64,000 nt of DNA, from assembly GCA_014825775.1 (NCBI GenBank), contig MVAQ01000043.1:1-64000 (forward strand), in the 5' to 3' direction. Positions 51,278 to 63,230 of this stretch are shown piece after piece. The stretch comes from Krasilnikovozyma curviuscula (lineage: Eukaryota > Basidiomycota > Tremellomycetes > Cystofilobasidiales > Mrakiaceae). Position 1 is the stretch's first letter, and every line of letters begins with the position of its first letter. Made by a program: the position numbers and the translations under genes. The notes below the pieces were generated by a model. That model searched no databases, had not been told where the DNA came from, and saw only the letters and a program-made list of their open reading frames with translations.

Positions 51278-51471
51278 CACTTCCCGGCGGAGTGGCCACG
51301 AACCCTGTAATGACAATGACATGATTTTGGACATCTCAATGCACCACACTAGCCACATTTGCATCTTTTTTTTTTTCAGTTAGATTGATCGGTAGACTAC
51401 TGTCAGATAATCTCTCTTGCAATGACCTGACTAGCAAGATGAGAAGACAGCACAGTGCAGAAAGAGTGCAA

Positions 51472-52599
51472 TCAATAATCCTCGTCCATCATGTCATCGT
51501 CTTCGTGTCTCAAAATTGTCTTTTCGTCGGTTCCTGCGAGACTGCCTCGCTCCATTCTGCCTTTGATTCCCTCAGCCCACTTCATAACACACCGCTGCAT
51601 CTCCGCTTCCAACACAGCAACTGCTTTCCCCCCAACCTCCAACATTTCTTCGAACCTATCTATTCCGATACGAGACTCCATATGTGCTAATGTGATTTTG
51701 CCCGTGTTGGGTAGGACTGCGAGGACAAGGTGAGGCAGGGACGATTCTTCTGTTGCTGTCAAATCGAGGAGGGGCTGGGTGAGGTGGAGACCGATAGAGA
51801 GAGACAGAAGCGGTGATAGAAGGGATATTCCACTTGTTTGAAGGGCTAACGTTGTTGCGTTGATTGCTGCTTGTAGGAGAGCTAATCGTTGCAAACGAAC
51901 ATTTGGTCAGTTGCGATGCATATTGTTCAAACCCAGCAGCAGCGATAAAGTCACTCACCACCATCCATAGACAGAACCTGGATGTATATCGCTATCTCAC
52001 TTCGTGGATAAAGGTGTGTGAGAATGACTGGTTCGAAAGTTTGCTTGAGGAGGAGTGCAAGATCCTGTATCCGCCTGGAATTGATCACACAAGACAAAGA
52101 TCAGTATACTTCCACCAGTAGATACATTTCTTTCTCTTCTGCAAAGAGAATGCCAAAGCCAGCGAGAAAGGCAAGATATGATATGTAACTTTTCACATAC
52201 CTGTCGCTCTTCCCTCGCTTCCTCCTTTCAGTCCCAGCCCAAGCAGCTACTCCAACATCTACTGAAACTACAGCTCTATCAGGTAATGAATTGCCTCTCT
52301 TCATTTCTTTGGGGCCGAGGACGGTGCTGAGGACCGTTGTGAGACCGTGAGAGCATGTCGAGGTGGTACCTGTCGAATAGCTTGAAGGTGCCGTGCTTGT
52401 CAGAGCATAAGGAAGCTGAACGGAGGTAGGAGAAACTGCTAGTGAGAAGGGCCTGAGGGTCAACGGCCTTCTATTGTCGGCTCGAAGACCTGACCAGATC
52501 CAATAACGAGCAGGGTCTTCAGTGTCAAAACGCGCAAGTTTTTCGATAGTCTAGCTTACCTCCTGAGTTGAGAATTTCTTGTCTGGATGAGTTTGCCAT
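51472..52599 (-). CDS. RRP41: exosome core subunit RRP41/SKI6 (RNase PH-like)
   Basis: One of the six RNase PH-type ring subunits of the RNA exosome. The start is the ATG at 52599, MANSSRQEILNSG, joined to GLRADNRRPLTLRP; this matches the RRP41 N-terminal pattern (EIL-x-SGLR-x-D-x-RR). Then come a GTTSTCSHGLTTVLSTVLGP beta strand block, RSEIAIYIQVLSMDGG and LLQAAINATTLALQTSGI. The end has LDLTATEESSLPHLVLAVLP and TGKITLAHMESRI, the RRP41-type C-terminus, then an acidic tail to EDY. A longer frame up to 52769 exists but in a different reading frame. It is divergent from NOP4, 189 bases apart. Confidence 0.92.
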
Positions 52600-52788
52600 C
52601 CAGATGAGTGTTGATTGGATGAGAATTCGGGGTTGAGATTGAAGTACTTGGCTGTCGGTGTGAGGGAGGATTGCGGTGGCGAGGAATGCTCAGCTGCAAT
52701 CTGAAATTTTGAAAACAAACTTTCGACTTCGACCCATTCCATCTCGAGTTTCCTGAAATCCAGTCTCATTCAAGTGAAGGATACTAGG

Positions 52789-55700
52789 ATGTCAGCCAAC
52801 ACTTCGAGGAATCTGACCCACGAGTCGTCCAAAAGGAAGCAGGAGCTCGTCGAAACGGCCCTACAGGTCGCTGAAGGTACAGCAGACAGCAGAGCTTCCA
52901 AAGGTGCTGATGGTCAAGGAAGCACACTATTTATCTCCAACTTACCTTATTCAGGTCAGTACTGGTTTGCTTGCAACATTCTCAGAAAACTTGAAACTGA
53001 CTGTCATTAAATTTATCTTGTAGCGACATCAACCGATCTTCTCACTCATTTCTCGTCACATGGTCCAGTCAGATCCGCATTCGTTGTGCTGGATAGGGAG
53101 ACCAAGTTATCCAAGGGTGTTGGATATGTCTCGTTTGCAATGAAAGAAGACGGAGAAAGCGCTGTTGAGGAAGCAGCCGCTGCTTCAGTCACTTCAGGGG
53201 TCGCACTTTTCGAAGGAGGTGGTGGAAAGAAGGGAAGGAAGCTTGGAATCACTTGGGCAGATAAGAAAGTACGTTTTGGCTTAATCAATCGAATTCAATC
53301 TTTCCTGTTCTAACCTCCCTTGCGCATAGCCATTACTTGACGAGGATACTCCTGCTCGACCACAGAAGAAGGCTCGTGTTGCCCCTACAGCTCCACCCAC
53401 AGAAATTCGAGAAGAGTCTACAACCTCTGGCGAACCAAGCTCTTCGGTATTACTCATCAGGAAGGATCCCAAAGCCATCCGAACTCTAGTCATATCCAAC
53501 TTGCCGAACGGTCTCACTAAAGCTGTTCTTTGGAAGAAGATTAGAAAATCAGGAGATTGTGAATTGATTTTCCCGGTCGAAGGAAGCCCGGAATCTGAAG
53601 GTGAGCGTGCTTTAACTCCAATGTCGCAGGTGCGCTTTCTGATGATCTTTCTACATTTTCTGCTTTAGCTCATGTCATCTACCCTACGGCGAGTCTCGCG
53701 TCGAATGCTGTCTCCAAGTTCCATGGAGCGACATACAAAGATTCTCTCTTATCAGCTGTCCTCAAAAAACGAGTCGAAGAGTTCTCTACCACCGACCCAT
53801 CAAAGAAAACTAAAGAGGGTCAAAGCAACAAAGGTGGTCGACTTATCTTGAGAAACTTGCCCTGGGACATCACGGAAAAGTCACTCTCAGCACTCTTCAT
53901 TCCCTACGGTCCTATACACAGTATCAACTTGCCACCACCGATTCCAGCGAAAACAGAAGGCGGCAAAGCTCGCGCGAGAGGCTTCGCGTTTGTCTGGATG
54001 GTCAGCAGGAAGGACGCCGAGAATGCCATCGACGGTGTCAACGGAAAGGTCCTTGGAGGCAACGGTCAGACGTCTGATGAAGGAGCTGCTGATAACGGCG
54101 GCCGAAAAGTTGCTGTTGATTGGGCGTTGAGCAAAGAGCGATGGGAGGCGGAGAAGACTAAAGTCGACGAAACCGCTGAGGCAGTTGAAGAAAAAGAAGG
54201 ATCTTCTGAATCCGATTCTGAAGAAGACTCTGATTCTGAAGAGGCTGGTTCTCCCGAAGAGGGTGATGATTCCAAGATGGAGGTCGATGACGAGAAGGCG
54301 AGCGATGCCGAGGAAGAAGTGGAAGAGGAGATTCCTGTGAAACCCACATTGCCCAAACCTGAAGATGGCTGTACGCTCTTTGTTAGGAATTTGAGTTTCG
54401 AAGCTAAAGAAGAGGAGCTCAGAGATCTGTGGGTCCTCAATGTCATTGTTTTCTGACGTTGTCGATGCTGACGCATTCATCATTCATCTAGCTTCCGCTC
54501 CTTCGGTCCTCTCAGATATGCTCGTATTACCATGGACAAAGCTACCGGTCGCTCTCGTGGATCTGGATTTGTTTGTTTCTGGAATTCAGAGGATGCTGAC
54601 AAAGCCATCGAAGAAGCCTCCCTTATTGCCTCATCTACTGGTGCCAACTCAACACCTCTTCCAGCTCGCGGACTTGACAAAGTTGTCAATCCCTTCGCAC
54701 CTCCATCTGTTCTCATGGTCGATCCTAGTGCTGCGCTTGCTCGAAGTCTGGTCATGCACGGAAGAGTGTTGGATGTTCAGAGGGCGGTTACTAGGGAGGA
54801 AGCTGGTAAAATAAAGGAAGATGGAGAAAGACGGAAGGAGAAGGGTGACAAGAAGAACACCTACTTGATGCGAGAAGGAGGTCAGCCTCCATCTCATCTT
54901 TTGACCATTTTCTTCTCATGACGATTCTGACCCACTCTTTCCCCTTCAACTTTCAGTTATCTTCCCAGGCACTCCAGCTGCCAAAACTCTTCCAGACAAT
55001 GAAGTAGCCAAACGCGTAGAATCCTTCAACTCTCGGAAAACTCTCCTTTCCTCCAACCCCTCGCTCTATATCTCCAAAACCCGTATCTCCATCCGACAAA
55101 TCCCACTCTTTGCAACTGACCGTACTTTAAAACGGCTTGCCATTTATGCCGCTAGGGAATTCGATGACGAGGTTAAAGGCGGTTCTCGAGACGGCTTGGA
55201 CGAGGACGAAGCCAGGGACACTACTCTCAGCGCAATCGTCCTCAAGCAACAAGAAACTCCGAAATCAAAAAAGAAGAAGAAGGAGCGAGACACTATTGTC
55301 ATCCAATCGAAGATCGTTCGAGCATCAGACCGTATTGATCCTGTATCTGGACTTGGAAAATCCAAAGGATATGGCTTCTTGGAACTTCGATCTCACCAAG
55401 ACGCTCTCAAAGTCCTTCGATGGGCCAACAATAACCCAAAGGTAGAGAGCTTGATGCGGGGATGGTGGAAGGTCGAAGTGGAGGAAGGAGTTGAAAGACT
55501 GAAGGAAAAGATCAAGGCTCTGGTCGCTGGTGGTGCGACAGTTGAGGTAGCCCAGCCTTCAGGTGGTGATTCCGACGATTCAGATGACTCTGACGACGAC
55601 GACAAGCCCAGGAAGAAGAAAGGTCGAGGAACCAAAGGGAAAGGAAAGGAAACTCAGTATCAAGACAAGAAGTCTGATGTAGAAGATCTACAAGAACTGC

Positions 55701-56132
55701 AGAGTCGATTGAAGAGGATGCAGGAGAAAGTGAAGGAGCTCGAGGGACCAGATGATCCTAGAGGTATGAAGAAAACGATGATAGTTGAATTCTCCATCGA
55801 GAACGTTCAGGTCAGTATCCGGTCCTGCAACTTTCAAAGAAGCTGAGCGACTGACGTAGATCTTTGAATCACGACAGGTTGTGAAACGTCGAGTCGAAAA
55901 GGTCGGGACTTCATGGGATACTGGTGCTCCCCGAAAACGCCGAGCAGAAGATGGAGATGATGCCCAGGCCGACCCAAAGCGTCGACGAGGACCAAAGGAA
56001 CGCCTGGAGGCTAAAGCGGGTTCAGCGATTGAGCCTCAACCTACCCTTTCGAAAGAGGAAGCGGATCGAAAGAACCTTGGCCTGCTGATAGGGAAGAAGC
56101 GAAAGGAGCGTAGAGCAAAGAGTGGACGATAG
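52789..56132 (+). CDS. NOP4: NOP4/RBM28, multi-RRM 60S ribosome biogenesis factor
   Basis: Nucleolar RNA-binding protein needed for 27S pre-rRNA processing. Four RRMs are visible: STLFISNLPYSAT (about 52920), RTLVISNLPNGLT (about 53480), GRLILRNLPWDIT (about 53840) and CTLFVRNLSFEAK with a GSGFVCFWN RNP1 (about 54370-54590). An acidic Ser/Glu/Asp linker (about 54190-54330) separates RRM3 and RRM4, as in RBM28. A degenerate RRM-like segment follows (SLYISKTRISIRQIP to KGYGFLELRSHQDA, about 55060-55400). The C-terminus is Lys/Arg-rich and ends IGKKRKERRAKSGR. Start at ATG 52789 after rejecting an upstream non-ATG extension. Confidence 0.93.
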
Positions 56133-56511
56133 ACTTTACCCATTATCGCGTTTGTCTTCTATGATCATATTAGGGTGTCTCCTTGATGACAACACAGGTC
56201 GTTGACAAGCGGGAGGATTTTTCGCAAGACCGTAAAACACTGAGAAACCCTTGTTATACTTCTGAATGCAATGGGACATCTTGACTGTCGTGATAAAAAT
56301 TACGGAAGTGATTTGGTGTCGTCGAGCAAGAGCGGCTACACCAGCGACTCCATTTCACGTCGGACCACAACTTATCAATTTGAACCTCGTCAACCTCCCG
56401 TCAATTTTATCTCAGGCTCTAACCAGGCCCAACATCTGCACATTCTCCTCCACTTCTAGACTCGCGCCTAGTACTAAATTTCCGTCGTATTCAGCAATCA
56501 GTCCTCTCAAC
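56133..56511. other. spacer upstream of the OHCU decarboxylase gene
   Basis: About 380 bases between tandem plus-strand genes. The open frame continues upstream of the chosen start as far as 56266 and, if translated, would add an N-terminal segment; it contains no known targeting motif I can be sure of. Confidence 0.4.
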
Positions 56512-57153
56512 ATGTCTCTTCCACCTCTTGAATCATTAAACACCCCTCAACCACTCTTGGCTTTCCTCTCGTTACTTCTGGAACCCTCTGTATCACTCTC
56601 TTTGCTTCTGGCCCCACTGCATACATCCATTCAGCTCTCCCCACCTACTACCCACGCTGAGGTCGTCACCCGCGCTCAAGAGATCAGTGAGAAGGTCTGG
56701 AACTTTGAAGAGAAGGCTACTTTCATCGGCGGCCACCCTCGTATTGGCGAAGGAGAGGTACTCAGTGAGTTGAGTAAGAAGGAGCAGAGCGCGGATGGTG
56801 GGAAAACGAGTGAAGAGACGCTGGAGAGGTTAGCACACCGTTTCTCGAACTGCCTCTTCAACAGCTTGGAATCCTCGTAAGGAAGCTAATCGAGATTGTT
56901 TTGTTCGCCTTACTATAATAGATTGAGATCTTTGAATAACACTTATGAAAAAGTGTTCCCAACTCTGAGGTTCATCACCTTCGTCAATGGAAGAACGAGG
57001 GCTGCTATTGTCCCTGAAATGGAAGCCATTATAGGAGAAGGATTCATCAGGGATGTTGGAAGTAATGAGTGGAAAGTAGAAGTTCAGAGAGCGGTTGACG
57101 ACGTTTGGAAGATTGCGCTCGCTAGATTGAAGGGGTTGAGCGCCGCACCTTAG
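56512..57153 (+). CDS. URAD: OHCU decarboxylase (UraD), uric acid degradation
   Basis: Decarboxylates 2-oxo-4-hydroxy-4-carboxy-5-ureidoimidazoline to S-allantoin after urate oxidase. Start at ATG 56512 (MSLPPLESLNTP). The active-site motif FIGGHPRIGE is at about 56725-56755, with the catalytic His. One intron (about 56829-56921) separates LERL from RSLNNTYEKVFPTLRFITFVNGR, the second conserved block; the splice is in phase (AG/A). The C-terminal helices end at TAG 57153. Length about 180 residues, as usual. No other purine-catabolism gene is in the window. A C-terminal peroxisomal signal is absent (ends SAAP). Confidence 0.92.
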
Positions 57154-57228
57154 GTCAGAACGAACCTATAAGAAATACAAGCTTGGATACTATGTGTGAA
57201 ATAACTGTCTATGTGTACTGGTTATAAT

Positions 57229-57253
57229 AAAATTGATTAAAATTATCAATTTT
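57229..57253. repeat. AT-rich hairpin in convergent spacer
   Basis: AAAATTGAT at 57229-57237 is the reverse complement of 57245-57253, with a 7-base loop. It lies between the stop of the OHCU decarboxylase gene and the stop of the AIFM2-like gene, and may act in 3'-end formation. Confidence 0.55.
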
Positions 57254-57274
57254 TTGTAAACTGGGCCCCGCCTC

Positions 57275-59015
57275 TTATAGACTGTACTCTTTGCTGCTCA
57301 CACCTCTTCGTACCCAAACCCCTTCAATACCCATGTCCGGCTTTCCGTCATCTCTAACTACTGTTGATGGTTCGGATCCAGGTACGGCCGGGTCCGGATT
57401 TCTGAAGATGACGTTGTCCTCGAGACCAAGCGATAGGTGGATAGCTCCTCCTCCTTCAGACTTGTACGTTGCAAGGTCGGTTGATTGGGGATTCGCAATG
57501 AGGTTGACGATATTTTGCACAACTACAGCTGCTTGGGATGCTCCAGGTCTTGAAACAGAATTCAAAATCCATTTGGTCTGTGAGAAGTCCCATCCCACCA
57601 CATAGTAAGAGGCAGGCACTCACCTTGCTGCCTTTGGAGCGTTGAGGTTGGCAACATCGCCGCAACTGAAGATTTTTGGGAAAGAAGGAACCTGAAGAGT
57701 GTCCAAGACATTGATGAAGCGGGACTTTGGATCGATTGGCGATGGCGATAGCTTTTCCACCAATTGGGAATTTGGCGTCTGTCCAAGAGCAAGAATCTGG
57801 GCAAATGATGTGATTTAGCACAGGATCACCAAAATTGAGCTGAAAAAACTTACGATAAAGTCTCCTGTTACCTTCTCTCCGTTCTCCAGCTCGACAACCT
57901 TTGGTTCACCGGCTTGTCCAAAGTTTCCGTCAGATGGAATGATAGCTCGACTACCAAGCACCAACTTCACTCCCCTTTTCTCTAGATATGGAAGGATAAG
58001 AGTGTGGATAGCTGGGTGGAATCTAGGTTCAAGTGCAGAGAATTTAGTGGAAATAAACCCTAGAAATAGAAGTGATGTAAACAAGAACAGATGTGACTGA
58101 CCTGCTCATCAGATTTGGCCGGCTGTGAACGAGAGTCACTGACTTTTCTGGATAAACTTGAGCGATATCTGTTGCTAGCTGAACACCAACGGCACCTTGA
58201 AGATGAGACCAGGGCGTAAATGAGATAGCGGAAGAAAGTAGTGGGTTAGGAAAGGGTGGACATTTGAGAGACGGAAAAAAAGACACCGGCACCAACGATG
58301 ACAATCGACTGAGCTTTCTGGACATCAGCAGCATGATTGTTGAGGTACTCAACAGATTCAGGCTTGGCTTCGTGAGGCATCGTACTGCGAGAAAACTCCA
58401 AGTTCAAATTCCATCTTACACGAACAGTGGCGTGGGAATGACAAGTCGAGAAATTGGAGGTACTCACCCTGGAGATGGAATACGAGTACCTGTTGTGATG
58501 GCCAAGAAATCGTAGCCCAGCTCATTGACGGAGGCCCCATCGAGTTCAACTTCTCTGTCAAGCTTCAAGGTGTTGGTGTTTGAGACTTCGTTGACCAGGG
58601 CTCTGAGGACGATGTGCCTGGTGGGGAGCTCCCCAAAGATTCCAGAAAAGGGAATGAAGGCTTTGTTGGCGTGGCCAGTCAGAACACTGAATCTTGGGAA
58701 AGCAAACAGATGCTGACCAAGAAAAAAAAGGCGTTTCGGTCTGAGGCGCTGGCAAGACGAGTGAACAAAAAAGGAGAGAATAATAAGACGTACAGAGAAA
58801 TGGGAGTTCTTCTCGATCAGAACAACACGGTGGGAAGCAGGTAGTGATGCTGCAAGTCCCTGAGCAACTCCCCAGCCAACATAGGAGCCTCCGACGACGA
58901 CAACGTTCTTCATTTGAGAGACTGGCATGTTTTTAGAGGAGGATGGAAGGACGAAGTAGCAAAGCAGAGAAGCGACAGCAGCAATGAGGAACGAAAAGAA
59001 GAACGCAACCTTCAT
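57275..59015 (-). CDS. AIFM2/AMID-like FAD-dependent NAD(P)H oxidoreductase
   Basis: Start MKVAFFFSFLIAAVASLLCY at 59015 is a single hydrophobic helix that could anchor or secrete the protein. The FAD-binding Rossmann motif NVVVVGGSYVGWGVAQGL follows directly, then LAITTGTRIPSPG, the NAD(P)-binding motif IVIVGAGAVGVQLATDIA (joined across an intron) and a PKIFSCGDVANL FAD-closing block near 57650. This is the AIF-like two-dinucleotide-binding layout. Fungal relatives act as NADH or quinone reductases and human AIFM2/FSP1 reduces ubiquinone; the substrate here is inference. It is tandem with the gamma-tubulin complex gene and convergent with the OHCU decarboxylase gene. Confidence 0.88.
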
Positions 59016-59201
59016 TCAAAGGTTGAAGTTAGAGGGGAGAATCTGAGGGCTTAAAAAAAGGGCTATCAGATTGCAGGCCGGCGTTGGTTTCTTCCGCGCA
59101 TCATTTCTCTTTCGGCCGGCCGGTTTCCAGCTGGGTTTATTAGCTTCTTCGTTCAGAGTTATTTCGGTCGTGAAAAGTCAAAGTCGTAAACATATCACTC
59201 C

Positions 59202-62200
59202 TCATTCCTTCCAATCCTCTAGAGCGAACGATAACCTCCCCCACCGTTCTTTCCTCATACCATCGTCTTCCACTCCAACAAGGAGGTCTATAGAAGTCTT
59301 GAGAAATCGGACTTGATCAGCGAGCTGAGTGTCCATCCTATCGAACGGCCATCGATGAGAATGGAGGAAGTAAGTAAGCGAGCACAAGAGTTAGCTTGCA
59401 TAGGGTGGTGAGTGAAGGATGGAGACTGTTTGCCTCACCGGCTCATCTGATGCAAAAAGTCGCCGGACTCGAACATCTCTGTCGTGAATCCAATCTCGCT
59501 TGGCGACCGCTTGTTCCTCCAGCTGGTACCGTTACCAGTATTATCGTCGTCACTAGAAAGATTGCTCCAGATCCCTCGTTTCTTCTTTCGTCGTCTGCCA
59601 GTGGCACCTACGTCGATGGTGTATCTCGACGAAGTAATGGAAGTGTCCACACCGCTCCTCATAGATTCATCCCCAGTAGCAGGTGATGTTGGTGAGGGAA
59701 GAGGGGGTGCTGAGAGGAAAGACTTGAATGTTGTCGCGAAGCTGAGGGCGATGTCGAAGATAGACTGAATTGCTCTGTATATCATTCTGGTATTGTCTGA
59801 GAGGAAGAAAAGCAAATTGAGATTGGCAACATGATTGTGTTGAAGTTCTATCAGTTCATCAAAAGAAGTCGCAAGGTCAACTGCAATGTGATGGGCTTGG
59901 ATTTGGTGGTCGAGGATGTGGTGCATGAAGAAATCCCAGAAATGGCTGACAATCGACAATCGTGGTCAGTCAATATAAAAATTCCTTATCATCTCGAGTA
60001 TCACCTACTTGAGGATGAAGATCAGCTTTGTTTTCAGCGCAAGATAGGCTTTCAGTTCTGCCGTCTTAGTATCTGACAACTCCGACGGTATTCGAAGCAA
60101 CACAAGCTCTGATGTACAGCATCGAGCTCTCTTTAGTTGAAGAAGAAAGATGAAAATGGAAGATCGGATGTCGAAAGTCTCCTTTGTGAATGCGATGGAA
60201 AGTGGAAATGGTATCTAGGATTCCCCAAGGTGCAACATTTTAGCATAGAGTTGGCTCAAAAGGTACCTTTGGTAGACTCACGCTGTAATGAAGGCTCAAG
60301 CATTGGAAGGCTCTGATCTTGTTCTTCTTGAATTTCCTAGTAGTGGATAAGAACCGAACCAGCGCCGAATTGATCCAAGGGAAGTCTTTTTCTTCCTCCG
60401 CAACGAGATCTCGGAAGAGCAGAGTCAGAGAATGAGGGTCCGACCAGTTCTGTCCAGTGTCCATCTTTAACCCTAAAAGCGTCAGCTTGAGTTAGAGAAT
60501 CCAACCGAAGAAAGCAGACTCACCCTTCGAAACACCTCGTCAGACCAACTACCCAGGACGCCACCACGACGCATCGCAAACAAACCCTCAATCGCCCATA
60601 AATGCTCTCTGTAAGCCCAATCGTTGATAATGATGCGCAGCAGCTCAGATTGAAGTTCTTGTGTTCGAGGTTGCAGGACGTTTTTTATATTGAGCATGAA
60701 GTCGGGCAGATGGTGATTTATTTGTTTAAGAGAAGGGGTTTCTGGGCTGTGAAGATTTCTGACATTGTGACTAGGGAAGAAAAATGATGAGCTGGTTGTT
60801 GGTTCGGCTAGAGATTGGTTGTTAGCGATGTCGAGCTGAGGTTCCTCATTGGGACTGCAAAGTATCCTTGAGAGAGGGAGCCATTGTTTTCCAACAATCT
60901 CGGCCTCGCCAAGGTTTTCCGGCCGCAATGTTCTGAGGATACCAACTGCTTTTCCAGCAGCCAAAATGTCCTTCCCAACCTGCGAATCTCCGAACAGGAT
61001 AGGAACACCGCCCTCAAGACCATCATATTCAGCGCTCTCCGCGTTATTCAAGATGTAACTAGTCCAGAGTTCAGGCTCCGAAGTGACGATGGTTTCTCCC
61101 TCGGTGATGAAGAACTCCGCAGGGAGTGTTTGGATGTCGGCGTCCATGATTTGTGTCGACATGCCATCCCTCAGCCAGTTCCCGATCATTCTCCAGAGAG
61201 GTTCTGCGCTCTGAATCAAGAGGCTTTCGAGTTCTGTTGCGACTTCGAGGTCATTGGAACCCATGTGCAGTTCTGCAGATCGAAAGAGAATGTCAAGGAT
61301 CGCAGTCGCCATGAGGTGAGGTGGGGTCGCAGTGGGTGATGGTAAAGATTCAATTATTGCAAGAAGAACTGATGCTGTTTTCACCAGCGGGAGGAGTTCG
61401 TAGCTGAGGGATAGAAGTGAAATGACTTTGGGAGTGGTTGTGGATGAAGACGATCCGATGATACCTTGTTCATATTGCGCTACCCATCGGCTGAATCGAT
61501 TGAGAAATGTCTCAATACCTTCGGAGAGCGCATCGAGCGTGGAACAATCACCTGGTTTCTTGACGTGGGTGAGCTGCTTGTGTTTACTGCTGGCGGAAGG
61601 TGTCAAGCCGACACTGACAAAGTTCCTCAGTTTAGCCATTGTCGTCGATGCTTCAGAAAACTTCTCCAGAGACGCTTTAAAGCTTTGAACTGATAGGTGG
61701 GAGACGCAAGGTAGAGATGTTGCAGGGACAACGGCGCAAGAGGTGGGGGATGTGAAGGTGAAGAGAGTGGACTTGTTGCCGCAGAGACTAAAAAGGACTT
61801 CTCTGACTGCATCGATTTCGGACAAGTAGCGATACTATGATGATGTTGAAACAGGGTTTGTTGGTGAACAACAAGGAACACGACTCAAAGCACTGGGAAG
61901 TACTCACCTCGATGTCGTCCTCTAAGCCTTCCAGCCTCTTGAGAGCTAGAGGAAGAGATAGTTCTATAAAAAATCGTTGACTGTTAGCAGCTATTGGCGA
62001 AAAATAAAGAAATCTGCTGACAAACCTGATGTCAACATCTCCCAACCACCTCCTCGACCTTCAGCGACGGCGCTCGCGCTGACATCTGCATTTTCATCCA
62101 ATAGAACGACACGACTATCCTCGCTATTCCAATAGGCTCGCTTTAAGAGCGCGTCGAGATCCTTCTGTATCCTCTCATCCTCGAGTTCAGCGCGAACTTT

Positions 62201-62915
62201 GACCGGATCCAGCTTTGGGTTGATTTCTTTTCTCCCCAACTTCTTGACAGGTGAGACATCGCGTTCATCCTGGGGGGACGACGTGTCATCATCTTCCCCA
62301 AAGCTTCCTTCACTGCTCCAGTCACTCCACCTCTCAGTCTCTGCATCCTGCTGTCGTCGTTCGTCTTCAGAGCTTTCAGTACCAAATATCTCCTCCCACT
62401 TCTCCTTTTCTGTCATGGGTTGTCTCGACACTTCTGCCATAAGAGTTTCTGCATATTCGTAAGTGTCTGTTGATGGACTGTTTGACAGTGCCAGAAGAAA
62501 TGCGAGGTGGGCGGGAATGTTTTGAGGCTGAATTCTCGGGGAAGGCTTCGTTGGGTCTGGATTTACCGAGTTGATGAGCTGCAGTTTGAGTCTGATGTGA
62601 TCCAAGGAATTCGCCAGATCGTCGTGGACCAATATGCGAGCTTTAGTAGTGAGACTGAACAGGAAAAGCAAAAAACCAAAGTCAGACCAAAACGCCAGGG
62701 CCTATCTCACGACTGACTGACCCTTTCAGCTTGGCTTCCACGTCAATCCATTCGTTTCTTAGTCCACCTTTCTCGTTCTCCGCCTTCTTGAGCTCCCTCA
62801 GAGTCTTATCGACCAGTCTCTGGCGCGTCGCCTCGTTGGTTTCTTCATTCAGCAAGCCAACCGACGTGAGAAGGTCAGCTAAAGATCTCAACTGAGAAAC
62901 CTTCTGTTGCGCCAT
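59202..62915 (-). CDS. gamma-tubulin complex component (GCP/Spc97-Spc98 family)
   Basis: Member of the GCP family that builds the microtubule-nucleating gamma-tubulin complex. Start MAQQKVSQLRSLADLLTSVG at 62915. The N-terminal region has an acidic linker (about 62270-62350). The GRIP1 domain begins WEMLTSG then LSEIDAVREVLFSLCG (about 61790-61830) and continues through a long exon 60482-61825. GRIP2 has KNVLQPRTQELQSELLRI-type helices, then WINSALVRFLSTTRKFKKN and SHFWDFFMHHILDHQIQA and SFDELIELQHNHVANL (about 59830-59950). The last exon ends VGVEDDGMRKERWGRLSF to EDWKE at 59202. The size and divergent GRIP1 suggest a GCP5/GCP6-like rather than GCP2/GCP3 subunit; that is a guess. Confidence 0.85.
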
Positions 62916-63230
62916 TCAGCTATCTTGTCATAGATCCTGGTGACCAGGTTGTATAGAAGGTGAGAGGTGAACTGCATTGCATCTGCCCTCTCCGTCTTGT
63001 CCAAACGCCACGAACATGTGTATCTCGGTCGCCAGACTTGCTCTTCAGAAAGAGACGCAAGATTCAATTACTCGAATGAGAGGATTATTGTTGCCAGATG
63101 TTCCCTTACTGCTCGGAAGACTCGCTACTTGTTTTTTGTCACCACATGGTCGCTGTGCACCAAGATTAGCGAACTCCATCAAGCTCAGTCTAACTATCAA
63201 TCTCACACAGAATTCCGGAGGGCTGTTACG
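62916..63230. other. divergent intergenic region, gamma-tubulin complex / carboxypeptidase
   Basis: About 315 bases between divergent starts. The plus-strand frame of the carboxypeptidase is open here back to 62967, but no ATG opens it before 63231, so it is probably leader. Nothing else seen. Confidence 0.4.

Noticed and set aside
52551..52769. Upstream open frame as the N-terminus of RRP41
   Set aside because: It is in a different frame. The ATG at 52599 gives EILNSG joined to GLRADNRR, which fits the family; the longer frame does not join in phase.
53887..54483. 198-codon antisense frame in NOP4
   Set aside because: Mirror of the acidic and RRM-coding exon of NOP4; no homology of its own.
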